Below are positions 8,620 to 17,074 of a stretch of DNA of 48,434 nt, piece by piece. The stretch spans positions 1 through 48,434 of the forward strand of contig JAYWGN010000006.1 in assembly GCA_043778255.1 (NCBI GenBank), written 5' to 3'. The notes under the pieces are model-generated. The model was not told where the DNA came from, made no database searches, and was given only the letters and a program-made list of their open reading frames with translations. The position numbers and the translations under genes are program-made. Source of the DNA: JAYWGN01 sp043778255 (GTDB lineage Bacteria > Bacteroidota > Bacteroidia > Chitinophagales > Chitinophagaceae). Within the stretch, counting starts at the first letter, position 1, and each line of letters begins with the position of its first letter.

Positions 8620-9774
8620 TTAATTAAATAATCTACGGGTGGAGTATGTAATATCTCTACTATACTTAATAGTTACATTGGCGTTAATCAATTCTTGCAA
8701 TATAGCATTGCAACTCGTATTAGTAGCTTCTATTGTGTATGTACCGCCATTAAGTTGTATACTGGTAGTAGCTACATTTTGCAAAGCCAACACAATTGCT
8801 TCTTTTGCACTATCAGTTTCTAACTCAATATATACTGTTTGGGTATCCTTATCTTCTTTAAGTTTATTAAAGCTTTGTTGCTTACCATTTTTCAAAAACA
8901 CTACTTCGTCCGATATTTTTTCCACCTCATATAATACCTGTGAGCTTAGTATAATACCAATTGGTTGCCTTATACTTTTGGCCATATACTTTAGGTCTTC
9001 TAGTATTAGTTGCTGTGCCAGTACATCGAGGTTGGCTAAAGGTTCATCCAAAAACAAAACTGCTGGTTGTCTTAAAAAAGTACGTACCAACTCAAACCTC
9101 ATTTTGTACCCCGATGACAGTTCACTCCAATAACTATCCTTATACCGCCATAAGCCAAACCGCATTATAAGTAGTAGTACTAATGCTTCATTTTGGTCAC
9201 CTTTAATGCCGTAATGTGTAGCCGTAAGTTTGAGGTTATCTATTACTTTGCCATACCAAGTTGGGGTACGTTGTGGTATATATATTAGTTTGCTTTTGAG
9301 GCTATAGTCAGTTTGTGTGCCTTTGGCAAAATTAAAACCTAACACACCCTCATCAAAGCTTAAATCCTTTGCCAATATACGAAGTAGGGTGGTTTTGCCA
9401 TTTCCATTTTCGCCAACAAGGCCAATTATATTACCTTTATGTATTTGTACATTAATGGGCCCAAGGGCAAATAAACCACTACTATACCTTTTACTAATAT
9501 CAGTAGCTTTTACTAGTAAAGTTTCATTAGTGTTAGTTGCATTATTTGCAATATTTTTATGTTGTATGCTTCGCAAAAATGCAATGCATTTAGCCTTCCA
9601 ATCTTCATTAGTTGGGTTTGTAACTTTATAGTGTTGTAGGGCTATACACTGGTTGCTAATAGCAAGTTCATTTACATCCAACACACAATCAATTAATCGG
9701 CGGTAGCCAAGGTCAGTATCGTTATTGTTAAAGTGCTGTATTACATCAGTTACCTTTTGTTCAAATGCAGTCAT
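8620..9774 (-). CDS. ABC transporter ATP-binding protein with N-terminal extension
   Basis: The nucleotide-binding domain covers about residues 87-300: Walker A GENGNGKT at 121-128, Q-loop in YIPQ (Gln168), signature LSSGYKMR at 219-226 and Walker B AVLFLDEP at 238-245. The H-loop position reads LSSQVLYEVE, with Gln instead of the usual His. The first 85 residues form a separate helical, non-ABC region, and the last 80 residues are a small alpha/beta tail like those on ABC-2 type ATPases. The next gene, 23 bp downstream, encodes a membrane protein and is the likely permease. Substrate is unknown. Confidence 0.85.
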   Translation of the reverse strand: MTAFEQKVTDVIQHFNNNDTDLGYRRLIDCVLDVNELAISNQCIALQHYKVTNPTNEDWKAKCIAFLRSIQHKNIANNATNTNETLLVKATDISKRYSSGLFALGPINVQIHKGNIIGLVGENGNGKTTLLRILAKDLSFDEGVLGFNFAKGTQTDYSLKSKLIYIPQRTPTWYGKVIDNLKLTATHYGIKGDQNEALVLLLIMRFGLWRYKDSYWSELSSGYKMRFELVRTFLRQPAVLFLDEPLANLDVLAQQLILEDLKYMAKSIRQPIGIILSSQVLYEVEKISDEVVFLKNGKQQSFNKLKEDKDTQTVYIELETDSAKEAIVLALQNVATTSIQLNGGTYTIEATNTSCNAILQELINANVTIKYSRDITYSTRRLFN

Positions 9775-9787
9775 ATTTTTATTTTTT

Positions 9788-9812
9788 AATTAATAATTAA
9801 TAATTAATAATT
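9788..9812. repeat. 7-bp A/T heptad array (AATTAAT), 3.6 units
   Basis: Three perfect AATTAAT units and a partial fourth fill almost the whole 39-bp gap between the M20 hydrolase stop and the ABC gene start. The same heptad composition recurs at 16951-16999 and 42482-42537. It could be a decayed mobile repeat or simple slippage. Confidence 0.6.
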
Positions 9813-9813
9813 T

Positions 9814-11088
9814 TTAATTATAATCAAATACCATATTACAAAATGCTTGTACACCAATATATAGCATACTATCATCAATATAAAAATCGGGGGTGTGGTG
9901 TGGTGCAGCTTTGGTGCTATTGGTAGGTTTGCCACCAAGGTTAAAAAAGAATGACGGGGCTTTTTGACCAAAGTAGCTAAAGTCCTCAGCACCAGTTGTC
10001 CACTCCATTGGCTTAGCCATACCCTTGCCAGCAGCCGTTTGTAGGCTTGGTATCATTTGTGTTACTAGCTCAGGTGTATTGTAGGTTACCAGTGTTTTTG
10101 TTTCTATACTTACATCGGCAGTAGCATTACTAGCATCGGCTATTGCTTTGGCGGTATGTGTTATACGTTGGTGTACATCGGTTTGCATTTTAGCATCGAG
10201 GGTACGTATAGTGCCGTACATAGTAGTTTCTTCGGGTATTATATTGTTACGTACTCCGCCACTTATTTTACCAACGGTAATTACTACAGGTGCTTTGGTA
10301 AGTTCCATTTGGCGACTTACTATATGTTGCAGTCCCTCTATTATTTGTGCTGATACACTAATAGGATCTACACCATACCAAGGCTGCGATCCGTGGCTAC
10401 CTTTACCATTTACTTTAATGGTAAACCAATCAGCTGCTGCCATAAATGAGCCACTTTTATAACCAATTTCGCCAATAGGCAGTAGTGAATTTATGTGTAA
10501 ACCAAATATTACATCAACTTTTGGGTTATCCATTACACCTTCTTTTACCATAAGTGCTGCACCACCTTCTTCGCCAGTTGGTGGGCCTTCTTCACTCGGT
10601 TGAAATATAAATTTTACGGTACCAGCAATATCTTTTTTCATACTTACCAATACTTCGGCAGTGGCCATAAGTATAGCCGTATGGCTATCATGCCCACAGG
10701 CATGCATTACGGGTACAAGTTGTCCATTATAGGCTGTACTATCCTTACTAGCAAAGGGTAAATTGTTACGTTCATATACAGGTAGGGCATCTATATCGGC
10801 ACGTAGGGCTATTACTGGGCCTGGCTTTCCGCCTACAAGCAAAGCTACTACACCAGTATGTGCTACACCTGTTTGTACTTGCAATCCTAGCTTTTTTAAG
10901 TGTGCAGCAATGTAGGCAGCCGTTTTAAATTCGCGGTTACCCAACTCAGGGTTTTGGTGCAAATGCCTACGCCATTCCACCAGTTTGGGTTGTATAGCTT
11001 TAGCTTTTGTAGCTATAATCGTGGCTGTTGTTTGAGCATTTCCTGTTAGGCTTAATGCTATAATTGTTACAGTAAATAATAATTTCAT
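9814..11088 (-). CDS. M20D family metallo-amidohydrolase
   Basis: M20D enzymes hydrolyse N-acylated amino acids or similar amides. A signal peptide is visible (MKLLFTVTIIALSLTGNAQ), so the enzyme is periplasmic or exported. Metal and catalytic motifs are present in order: HQNPELG near 44-50, ALRADIDALP near 95-103, HACGHDSH at 129-136, QPSEEGP near 172-178, GLHINS near 201 and PHHTPDF close to the C-terminus. The 424-residue length is typical. It is preceded by a small lipoprotein gene on the same strand after 71 bp. The physiological substrate cannot be told; aminoacyl, indole-acetyl-amino acid and hippurate-type hydrolases share this fold. Confidence 0.9.
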   Translation of the reverse strand: MKLLFTVTIIALSLTGNAQTTATIIATKAKAIQPKLVEWRRHLHQNPELGNREFKTAAYIAAHLKKLGLQVQTGVAHTGVVALLVGGKPGPVIALRADIDALPVYERNNLPFASKDSTAYNGQLVPVMHACGHDSHTAILMATAEVLVSMKKDIAGTVKFIFQPSEEGPPTGEEGGAALMVKEGVMDNPKVDVIFGLHINSLLPIGEIGYKSGSFMAAADWFTIKVNGKGSHGSQPWYGVDPISVSAQIIEGLQHIVSRQMELTKAPVVITVGKISGGVRNNIIPEETTMYGTIRTLDAKMQTDVHQRITHTAKAIADASNATADVSIETKTLVTYNTPELVTQMIPSLQTAAGKGMAKPMEWTTGAEDFSYFGQKAPSFFFNLGGKPTNSTKAAPHHTPDFYIDDSMLYIGVQAFCNMVFDYN

Positions 11089-11159
11089 AATTACTGTAAG
11101 GTAAATTATAATACAGTAGCAACAAGCTTATTTGCTATTATTATTTGTATTTATTTTTA

Positions 11160-11627
11160 TCATTTTGATTTATCAATAACAACATAAATAGTATCTATAA
11201 TTTTTCCCACTGTTCGGTTTTCAGCTTTATTATTACTATTAAATATTGTACCAAAATTTTTGTCAAGTACTTCGCATTTTTGTATAAAGTGATTTGTTTC
11301 GCCTCTGTTTTTAAACCAATTTTTACCATAAGTTTCATGATATACTAATTTAACTTTCCAACCAAATTGGGCTGCACTATCTATTGTTTTTATTAAGGTT
11401 TCATTTTCATTATCATTATCAATTGAAAAGTCAAAAGGTACAGAACTATTCATTCCCGTTTGGGTTACGTTTAAGTGACCTTCATTGCTTTTCCAAATTA
11501 CACCACTTCTCGAAAATTGTGTAATTAATCCAATACGTTCACCATTTGAATAGTTTTCGGAGCAGCTTTGTAGTAATGCAATACAGATTATTAATTTTAT
11601 AGTAAATGTTAATTTCATTTTTTTCAT
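11160..11627 (-). CDS. small lipoprotein, unknown function
   Basis: The 155-residue protein begins with a short charged start and hydrophobic stretch ending in LLQSC, a good lipobox, so it should be lipidated at Cys22. The mature part is hydrophilic with no domain I recognise; it contains a FDFSIDNDNENE acidic segment and ends in IDTIYVVIDKSK. A second ATG lies three codons in (MKKM), and either could be used. The gene points away from rlmH, with a 68-bp shared upstream region. Confidence 0.65.
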   Translation of the reverse strand: MKKMKLTFTIKLIICIALLQSCSENYSNGERIGLITQFSRSGVIWKSNEGHLNVTQTGMNSSVPFDFSIDNDNENETLIKTIDSAAQFGWKVKLVYHETYGKNWFKNRGETNHFIQKCEVLDKNFGTIFNSNNKAENRTVGKIIDTIYVVIDKSK

Positions 11628-11695
11628 TTTTTGTTAAAATTTGTTTTGTGTTAAGTTTTTTTTAAAAATTAATATAAAGTTATATCATTGCACCA

Positions 11696-12166
11696 ATGAA
11701 AATAATTATTTATTGTTATGGCAAACCAAACGAAACTTATATAAGCGAAGGAGTACAATTATTTACCAAACGAATACAATACTACTACCCAATAGAGTGG
11801 CAAATATTGGCTACGCCAAAAAATGCTAATACATTATCCATCCAAGATTATAAACGTAAGGAAAGCGAAAGCATTTTACCAAAAATAGAAAAAGATGACT
11901 ATATAATATGCTTAGATGAAAATGGCAAAATGCTAAGTTCACCTGGCTTGGGCAAACTACTTATAAAAGCCACAAACCAAAGCCCAAAGCGACTTTTGTT
12001 TGTAATTGGTGGTGCTTATGGTATTGATACTTTGGTACTGCAAAAGGCCAATTTTGTATGGTCATTATCGGAGTTGGTATTTCCACACCAGCTAGTTAGG
12101 TTACTATTAGCCGAGCAAATATACCGAGCTTGTAGTATTAATAATAACGAAAAATATCACCATTAA
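11696..12166 (+). CDS. rlmH: 23S rRNA pseudouridine-1915 N3-methyltransferase RlmH
   Basis: RlmH is a small SPOUT-class methyltransferase that modifies pseudouridine 1915 in helix 69 of 23S rRNA. The 156-residue length and motifs match: KIIIYCYGKP at the N-terminus, DYIICLDENGK near 77-87, the trefoil-knot cofactor loop FVIGGAYGID near 106-115, and the C-terminal FPHQLVRLLLAEQIYRA. The ATG at 11696 gives the family start MKI. The rhomboid gene follows after 17 bp, so they are likely cotranscribed. Confidence 0.95.
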   Translation: MKIIIYCYGKPNETYISEGVQLFTKRIQYYYPIEWQILATPKNANTLSIQDYKRKESESILPKIEKDDYIICLDENGKMLSSPGLGKLLIKATNQSPKRLLFVIGGAYGIDTLVLQKANFVWSLSELVFPHQLVRLLLAEQIYRACSINNNEKYHH

Positions 12167-12183
12167 CTTGTACATTTACCACT

Positions 12184-12843
12184 ATGCAAATAACAGTAAC
12201 CTTAGTAATTGTAGTAGTAACTGTAGTAGTAAGTATGTTAGCATTTAACAATAATGCACTTATGGCAAGGCTATTATTTGATCCCATACGTATAACCAAC
12301 AACCAACAATACTATAGGTTTATAACGAGTGGTTTTGTACATGCTGATATTGCACATTTGGCATTTAATATGCTATCGCTATATATGTTCGGCGACTATG
12401 TAGAGTTAGTATTTGTAAAAATATTTGGCTCAAGTGGTCAGTTACTGTATGGCTTAATGTACTTACTAGCACTCATTGTTAGCTTAATACCTACTTACAT
12501 AAAAAACAAGCATAACCAATATTACTTAGGCTTAGGAGCTAGTGGTGCAGTATCGGCAGTGGTGTTTGCAGGGTTATTGTTAGTGCCTACTTTATTAATT
12601 GGGTTATATTTTTTGCCACCAATTATACCAGGTTTTATATTTGGTCCTTTATACTTACTAATATCAACTTACTTGGCCAAAAAGGGTGGAGGAAATATTA
12701 ACCATTCAGCACATATATGGGGTGCATTATTTGGGTTGGTTTTTGTAATAGTTGCTAGTTATACCTTAGCCCAGTATGATGTGTTGGGCAACTGTATTTT
12801 TGATATTAAAACTTACTTAATTTCAAAAGGTATATTGCATTAG
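12184..12843 (+). CDS. rhomboid family intramembrane serine protease
   Basis: Rhomboids cleave membrane proteins within the bilayer. Visible are the oxyanion-side HLAFNMLSL (His58, Asn62), the nucleophile motif GASGAV (Ser120) and the second catalytic residue in NHSAHIWG (His177). About six membrane helices fit within 219 residues. It follows rlmH closely. Its last 38 bp overlap the end of the convergent tilS gene, so the C-terminal residues of both proteins are encoded by the same bases. Confidence 0.92.
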   Translation: MQITVTLVIVVVTVVVSMLAFNNNALMARLLFDPIRITNNQQYYRFITSGFVHADIAHLAFNMLSLYMFGDYVELVFVKIFGSSGQLLYGLMYLLALIVSLIPTYIKNKHNQYYLGLGASGAVSAVVFAGLLLVPTLLIGLYFLPPIIPGFIFGPLYLLISTYLAKKGGGNINHSAHIWGALFGLVFVIVASYTLAQYDVLGNCIFDIKTYLISKGILH

Positions 12844-14143
12844 TATTGGCTGTAACCTTGTACCTGTCGTCAATACGGTGGCCTACTACCCATATTACTA
12901 AGCCATTATTTTCTAATACCCATGTATTTTCTTTTTGTGTTTTGCTAAGTTTATTATCTATCATAAACCTTGCTATTTTCTTTTTTTTTGGTAACCCTAA
13001 CGGGTAAAAATAATCGCCTTTTCTAAATGGTCGTAACAGTAATGGAAAAGTAAGTAATGCAGCATCAATACAAGCTGTATTTGCATCATTTATTACTGTA
13101 AGGTTATGGGTTGTAAGTATTTCTATTTTGCCAAGGGCAAAATTAATTATATTGGTATTGGCCTCTATAATTATATTATTAGCTTCGGTAGTTGTAAGTG
13201 TAGTAATTATTAACCAGTTTCTGTTTTTAATAATTTGGTGAGTAGTGGAGGTAATATAGCTACTGTTATTTGCCTTAAATAGTTTTATAATTTCGGCCAA
13301 TTGATTAGTGGTAAAGTTATAGGGTTTTACTATTTCGTATAATAAGGTTTTGTAAGCTTTTTCTTTAGTTAATTTAAGTAGGGGTATATGCAGTTCATTA
13401 CCTTTCTGCTCTGTTATTTTTTTTATTTTATTGTTTACAATTTCAGTGTACAAATGTTCTATATCGGTGCAACGGTCTATATTTTGCACAATATTATTTA
13501 CTATTTGTGGGTACTGCTGTGCTAATAAAGGCAGCACTTGGTTACGCATATAATTACGGCTGTACTTATTTGTTGCATTACTAGCATCGGTTAAGTATTG
13601 TATGTTGTGAGTAGTTGAGTATGCTTCTATTTGGGCTTTGGTAGCATATAATAATGGCCTTATTATATTAGTTTGTTTGGGCAATATACCCCGCAAACCT
13701 GCTATACCAGTGCCTTTGCAAATATTCATTAGTACGGTTTCTACATTGTCGTTAGCATGGTGTGCTGTGGCTATATATTGGTAGGGTAGGTTAGTGGTAG
13801 GGTTTATAATAGTTGCAAACCAACTATACCTTAGTGTTCTGGCTGCCTCTTGCAAGCCAATTTTATGCTCAGCCATATAAGTGGCAGTATCCATTTTTTT
13901 AGTAAAAATAGTAATATTATTTTCCTTACAATATTGAGTTACAAGAGCCTCATCAGCATCACTTGCATTACCTCTTAATTGGTAATTGCAATGTGCTACT
14001 GCAACACTATACCCCAATGTTTGTAGTATATGCAATAGCACCATACTATCAACCCCACCACTTATGGCAAGTAGCACTGTATGGTTAACCGTACACAAAT
14101 TGTGTTGGTTTATATATTGGCTTGTTAGTTTTTGTAAAGGCAT
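12806..14143 (-). CDS. tilS: tRNA(Ile)-lysidine synthase TilS
   Basis: TilS attaches lysine to C34 of the AUA-reading tRNA-Ile and is essential. The PP-loop SGGVDS is at residues 28-33, followed by AVAHCNYQLRGNASDADE, the family TilS-specific ATAHHANDNVETVLMNICKGTG segment (described here by its AHHANDNVET core) and GLRGI. The C-terminal TilS_C domain ends in WVVGHRIDDRYKV. The 445-residue length is normal. A TTTG element lies directly upstream of the ATG (CAAA at 14146-14149 on the plus strand), suggesting a very short or absent 5' leader. The 3' end overlaps the rhomboid gene by 38 bp. Confidence 0.95.
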   Translation of the reverse strand: MPLQKLTSQYINQHNLCTVNHTVLLAISGGVDSMVLLHILQTLGYSVAVAHCNYQLRGNASDADEALVTQYCKENNITIFTKKMDTATYMAEHKIGLQEAARTLRYSWFATIINPTTNLPYQYIATAHHANDNVETVLMNICKGTGIAGLRGILPKQTNIIRPLLYATKAQIEAYSTTHNIQYLTDASNATNKYSRNYMRNQVLPLLAQQYPQIVNNIVQNIDRCTDIEHLYTEIVNNKIKKITEQKGNELHIPLLKLTKEKAYKTLLYEIVKPYNFTTNQLAEIIKLFKANNSSYITSTTHQIIKNRNWLIITTLTTTEANNIIIEANTNIINFALGKIEILTTHNLTVINDANTACIDAALLTFPLLLRPFRKGDYFYPLGLPKKKKIARFMIDNKLSKTQKENTWVLENNGLVIWVVGHRIDDRYKVTANTNAIYLLKLSKF

Positions 14144-14282
14144 TTACAAAGTAACAAAAAAAGATTTTTTAATACCTATATAATTATCAGTTATAGTTTT
14201 TACTTTAAAATACACGCCAATTCATATATATATATGTAATTTTATACTTAAAATAACTTTAGTAAATATCTTAAAAATAGCT

Positions 14283-15116
14283 ATGCGAAATAAACTTATA
14301 CTTATAGCCATATTGCTTATAATTGGCGTTACACTTTATAGCATATTTGCTAATAAAAACAATACTGGCAATATTGATAACCCACCAATTACAAATTACC
14401 CTGTAGTACAAACACTAAGCCTCAAAACTAGTGTAGCACTACCACACGACACGGCTGCATACACCGAAGGACTCGAATTTTACAAGGGTAACTTATACGA
14501 AAGTGCAGGGCTTAACAACCAATCTTATTTGGTACAATACCAACCTAACTCCACCATAAAAGTGGCTATTAAAAAAACAATAACTGACCCTAATATTTTT
14601 GCCGAAGGCATAACAATACTTAACGATACAGTGTACCAACTTACCTACCAAAGTAAAAAAATATTCCGCTACCATGCAACTAACCTTGCAATAATTGATA
14701 GTATGCCTTGGGCTAATGGCGAGGGTTGGGGACTTACTAATAACGGTACTGAACTTATAGCAAGTAATGGCACCAATATAATATACTACCTTAAGCCTAA
14801 TAATTTGCAAATTGTAAAAACCTTAAATGTATTACACAACGGTGTGCCATTAGATAATATAAACGAACTTGAATATGTAGAGGGTTACATATACGCTAAT
14901 GTATTTACTACCGATAATATAATGAAAATAGACCCCGCAACAGGGTATGTAATAGCACAACTTAACCTAGCTAACCTGCTACCAGCCTACAATGCAGCGG
15001 CTAATGCTAATACCCAAAAGGAAAAATACTTAAACGGAATAGCTTATAATATAACTACTAAACAGTATTATGTAACCGGTAAAAACTGGCCACAAATTTT
15101 TGCTATTACTTTTTAA
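14283..15116 (+). CDS. glutaminyl-peptide cyclotransferase (plant/bacterial type)
   Basis: Family PF05096 enzymes convert N-terminal glutamine to pyroglutamate and fold as a five-bladed propeller. The 277-residue sequence shows the repeating blade pattern, with AYTEGLEFYKGNLYESAG near 58-75, FAEGITIL near 107, GEGWGLTNNG near 147 and NELEYVEGYIYANV near 197. The N-terminal hydrophobic helix (residues 4-23) is a signal or membrane anchor, placing the enzyme outside the cytoplasm. It ends 15 bp from the convergent paiB-like stop. Pyroglutamate formation is common on exported Bacteroidota proteins; the target set is unknown. Confidence 0.85.
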   Translation: MRNKLILIAILLIIGVTLYSIFANKNNTGNIDNPPITNYPVVQTLSLKTSVALPHDTAAYTEGLEFYKGNLYESAGLNNQSYLVQYQPNSTIKVAIKKTITDPNIFAEGITILNDTVYQLTYQSKKIFRYHATNLAIIDSMPWANGEGWGLTNNGTELIASNGTNIIYYLKPNNLQIVKTLNVLHNGVPLDNINELEYVEGYIYANVFTTDNIMKIDPATGYVIAQLNLANLLPAYNAAANANTQKEKYLNGIAYNITTKQYYVTGKNWPQIFAITF

Positions 15117-15131
15117 AAAAATAAGTAGTAT

Positions 15132-15770
15132 TTAGTTAGCTTGTAATTTTCTTTTTTTCAAATTTTGCTCCATTTCAAATGCTATGAGCATACTGTTATA
15201 ATCATCCTGTTTTTTTAGCTCTCGTATTATTTTGGTGTAGGTAACATCATCTTTATTTTGGCTTAGTTTAAATGAGGCATCTACTGAGTGTACCTCTATT
15301 TCAAATACTACAATATTTGCCAAATCTTCATTAAGCATATCATAAGGAATATCAGTAATTTTTAAAGGTTTTTCAACACCTTGTTCATAATGTTGTACTA
15401 AAGTTTCCATTGTTTTTTGGGCTGCTTTAGCATCCAATATTTTTACAATACCCTTTACCTGTACAGCTTTGTAGTTCCAAGTAGGTACGTTAGGCGTAGT
15501 GTACCAGCTGGGCGATATGTAGCAATGTGGCCCATTAAACGAACACAAAACAGAAGCACCATTAACTAAGCTTATAACCTGTGGGTTGTGCTTACTAATA
15601 TGCCCTAGCAATGTAATAGTACTGTTGTTGTTAAGTGTAGCTATAAATGGGGTAGGGGTTACATACAACTCATTGTTGTGGCTAGTTATAATGTTACCAA
15701 AACTATTTTGATTAATAAAATCATTAATTACAATTAAATTAAGTTCCTTGTATTGCTCCGGTACATACAT
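15132..15770 (-). CDS. PaiB-like FMN-binding protein
   Basis: The 212-residue protein matches the FMN_bind_2/PaiB family: it starts MYVPEQYKE, has TPTPFIATLN followed by LLGHISKHNPQ, then CSFNGPHCYISPSWY and VPTWNYKAVQVKGIV. These are the flavin-binding split-barrel segments. Family members have been described both as transcriptional regulators (PaiB of Bacillus subtilis) and as pyridoxamine-phosphate-oxidase-like flavoproteins; which applies here is not visible. A -7 type promoter lies 40 bp upstream. Confidence 0.88.
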   Translation of the reverse strand: MYVPEQYKELNLIVINDFINQNSFGNIITSHNNELYVTPTPFIATLNNNSTITLLGHISKHNPQVISLVNGASVLCSFNGPHCYISPSWYTTPNVPTWNYKAVQVKGIVKILDAKAAQKTMETLVQHYEQGVEKPLKITDIPYDMLNEDLANIVVFEIEVHSVDASFKLSQNKDDVTYTKIIRELKKQDDYNSMLIAFEMEQNLKKRKLQAN

Positions 15771-15810
15771 AGTTATTAAGGTTCATCTCTTTTTTAGGAA
15801 TATTGGTCAA

Positions 15811-15818
15811 CAAATATA
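15811..15818 (-). promoter_or_regulatory. Bacteroidota -7 element for the PaiB-like gene
   Basis: On the minus strand this reads TATATTTG, a full match to TAnnTTTG. It is 40 bp upstream of the ATG at 15770, leaving a leader of about 35 nt. No convincing -33 TTG was confirmed. Confidence 0.45.
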
Positions 15819-15833
15819 TGACTATTTTTACTA

Positions 15834-16904
15834 TTATTTTGTTGCATTTACAATAGCCATTTGCCTTACCATGTTATTACTACATTCGTAAAATGCTTTT
15901 TTTGTTACTTCATCAGTACCTGCCAGTAATGGAATGCCTTTGTCGCCTCCCTCTCTAATGCTTTGTACCAAAGGGATTGCACCTAAAAAAGGGATTTCAA
16001 ATTCTTCGGCTAATCGCTTACCACCATCTTTACCAAATATATAATATTTATTATCGGGTAGTTCGGTTGGTGTAAAATAACTCATGTTTTCTACTATACC
16101 CAATATAGGTACAATTACTTGTGCTTGGGCAAACATAGCAATAGCCTTTTTGGCGTCAGCCAAAGCCACATCTTGCGGGGTGGTTACAATTATAGCACCA
16201 CTTAACGGTATCATTTGCAAAAGGGTGAGGTGAATATCGCCAGTACCAGGTGGCATATCTAATATTAAATAATCCAAATTGCCCCAATTTACATCGGTTA
16301 TAAATTGCTTAATAGCACTACTTGCCATTGGGCCACGCCATACCACAGCCTGCTTATCGTCAATTAGCAAACCAATACTCATTACCTTAATGCCATTACT
16401 TTCCATCGGCTCTATCATATCTTTTCCGGCTACGTTTGTCATAAGTGGTCGCTTACCACGTAAGCCAAACATTATAGGTACACTAGGGCCATATATATCG
16501 GCATCCATAAGCCCAACTGTAGCACCACTTTGTGCCAATGCCACAGCCATGTTACTAGCAATTGTTGATTTGCCCACACCACCCTTACCACTAAATACAG
16601 CAATAATATTACTAACCCCAGCAAGTACAGTACCACTTGGTTTGGCAAGGCCAGTAGTACGGCTAGTCATAGTTATAGTTACAATTGCTGCTGCATTTAC
16701 TAAGTGTTTTACTGCGGTGGTACAGGCATTTTTTATCATCTCCTTCATAGGGCAAGCAGGTGTAGTAAGCACCACGGTAAACGATACATTGTTACCCTCC
16801 ACCACTATATTTTCTACCATATTAAGGGTTATTAAATCCTTCTTCAAATCGGGGTCGTCCACATGCTTCAATGCAGCTATTATATTGTCAATAGTAATAT
16901 CCAT
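15834..16904 (-). CDS. mrp: Mrp/NBP35-type iron-sulfur carrier ATPase
   Basis: Mrp proteins are P-loop ATPases that carry or insert Fe-S clusters. Residues 1-80 are a MIP18/DUF59-like domain with TTPACPMKEMI. The ParA/Mrp domain has the deviant Walker A GKGGVGKS at 106-113, the LMDADIYGPS switch, YLILDMPPGTGDIHLTL and IVTTPQDVALADAKK. The usual C-terminal CxxC motif is not evident in the visible sequence, which is a difference from many Mrp proteins. The 356-residue length is normal. It has its own promoter 18 bp upstream. Confidence 0.93.
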   Translation of the reverse strand: MDITIDNIIAALKHVDDPDLKKDLITLNMVENIVVEGNNVSFTVVLTTPACPMKEMIKNACTTAVKHLVNAAAIVTITMTSRTTGLAKPSGTVLAGVSNIIAVFSGKGGVGKSTIASNMAVALAQSGATVGLMDADIYGPSVPIMFGLRGKRPLMTNVAGKDMIEPMESNGIKVMSIGLLIDDKQAVVWRGPMASSAIKQFITDVNWGNLDYLILDMPPGTGDIHLTLLQMIPLSGAIIVTTPQDVALADAKKAIAMFAQAQVIVPILGIVENMSYFTPTELPDNKYYIFGKDGGKRLAEEFEIPFLGAIPLVQSIREGGDKGIPLLAGTDEVTKKAFYECSNNMVRQMAIVNATK

Positions 16905-16921
16905 TTTGGTTTATTTTTGTG

Positions 16922-16929
16922 CAAAATTA
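16922..16929 (-). promoter_or_regulatory. Bacteroidota -7 element for mrp
   Basis: On the minus strand the bases read TAATTTTG, matching TAnnTTTG, 18 bp upstream of the mrp ATG at 16904. This implies a leader of roughly 12 nt. The heptad repeat array lies directly upstream, where the -33 region would be. Confidence 0.5.
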
Positions 16930-16950
16930 GACTTATATTTAATATTTAAT

Positions 16951-16999
16951 AATTAAAAATTAATAATTAAAAATTAATAATTAAAAATTAATAATTATT
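16951..16999. repeat. 7-bp A/T heptad array, seven units (AATTAAA and AATTAAT alternating)
   Basis: Seven consecutive heptads alternate AATTAAA and AATTAAT, ending in AATTATT. The array sits between the divergent mrp and CarboxypepD_reg genes, next to the mrp promoter. Related arrays are at 9788 and 42482. Whether they are mobile, structural or simply slippage products cannot be judged from sequence alone. Confidence 0.65.
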
Positions 17000-17062
17000 A
17001 CTTATTACTTAATTCATTATTAATTATTTAGCTTTTTATGAAAACATTTAGAAATTGTAAAT

Positions 17063-17070
17063 TAAATTTG
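17063..17070 (+). promoter_or_regulatory. -7 element adjoining the start codon of the 17075 gene
   Basis: TAAATTTG matches TAnnTTTG and ends four bases before the ATG at 17075. If it is used, transcription starts at or within a few bases of the start codon and the mRNA is leaderless or nearly so. Confidence 0.45.
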
Positions 17071-17074
17071 TAAC

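Noticed and set aside
8639..9133. 164-codon plus-strand frame opposite the ABC ATPase
   Set aside because: Antisense shadow of a clear ABC gene; hydrophobic only because of the complementary codons.
16279..16956. 225-codon plus-strand open frame opposite mrp
   Set aside because: It is the antisense shadow of mrp, whose motifs are unambiguous, and has no family features of its own.
16951..16999. CRISPR-like array
   Set aside because: Units are 7 bp and contiguous without spacers.
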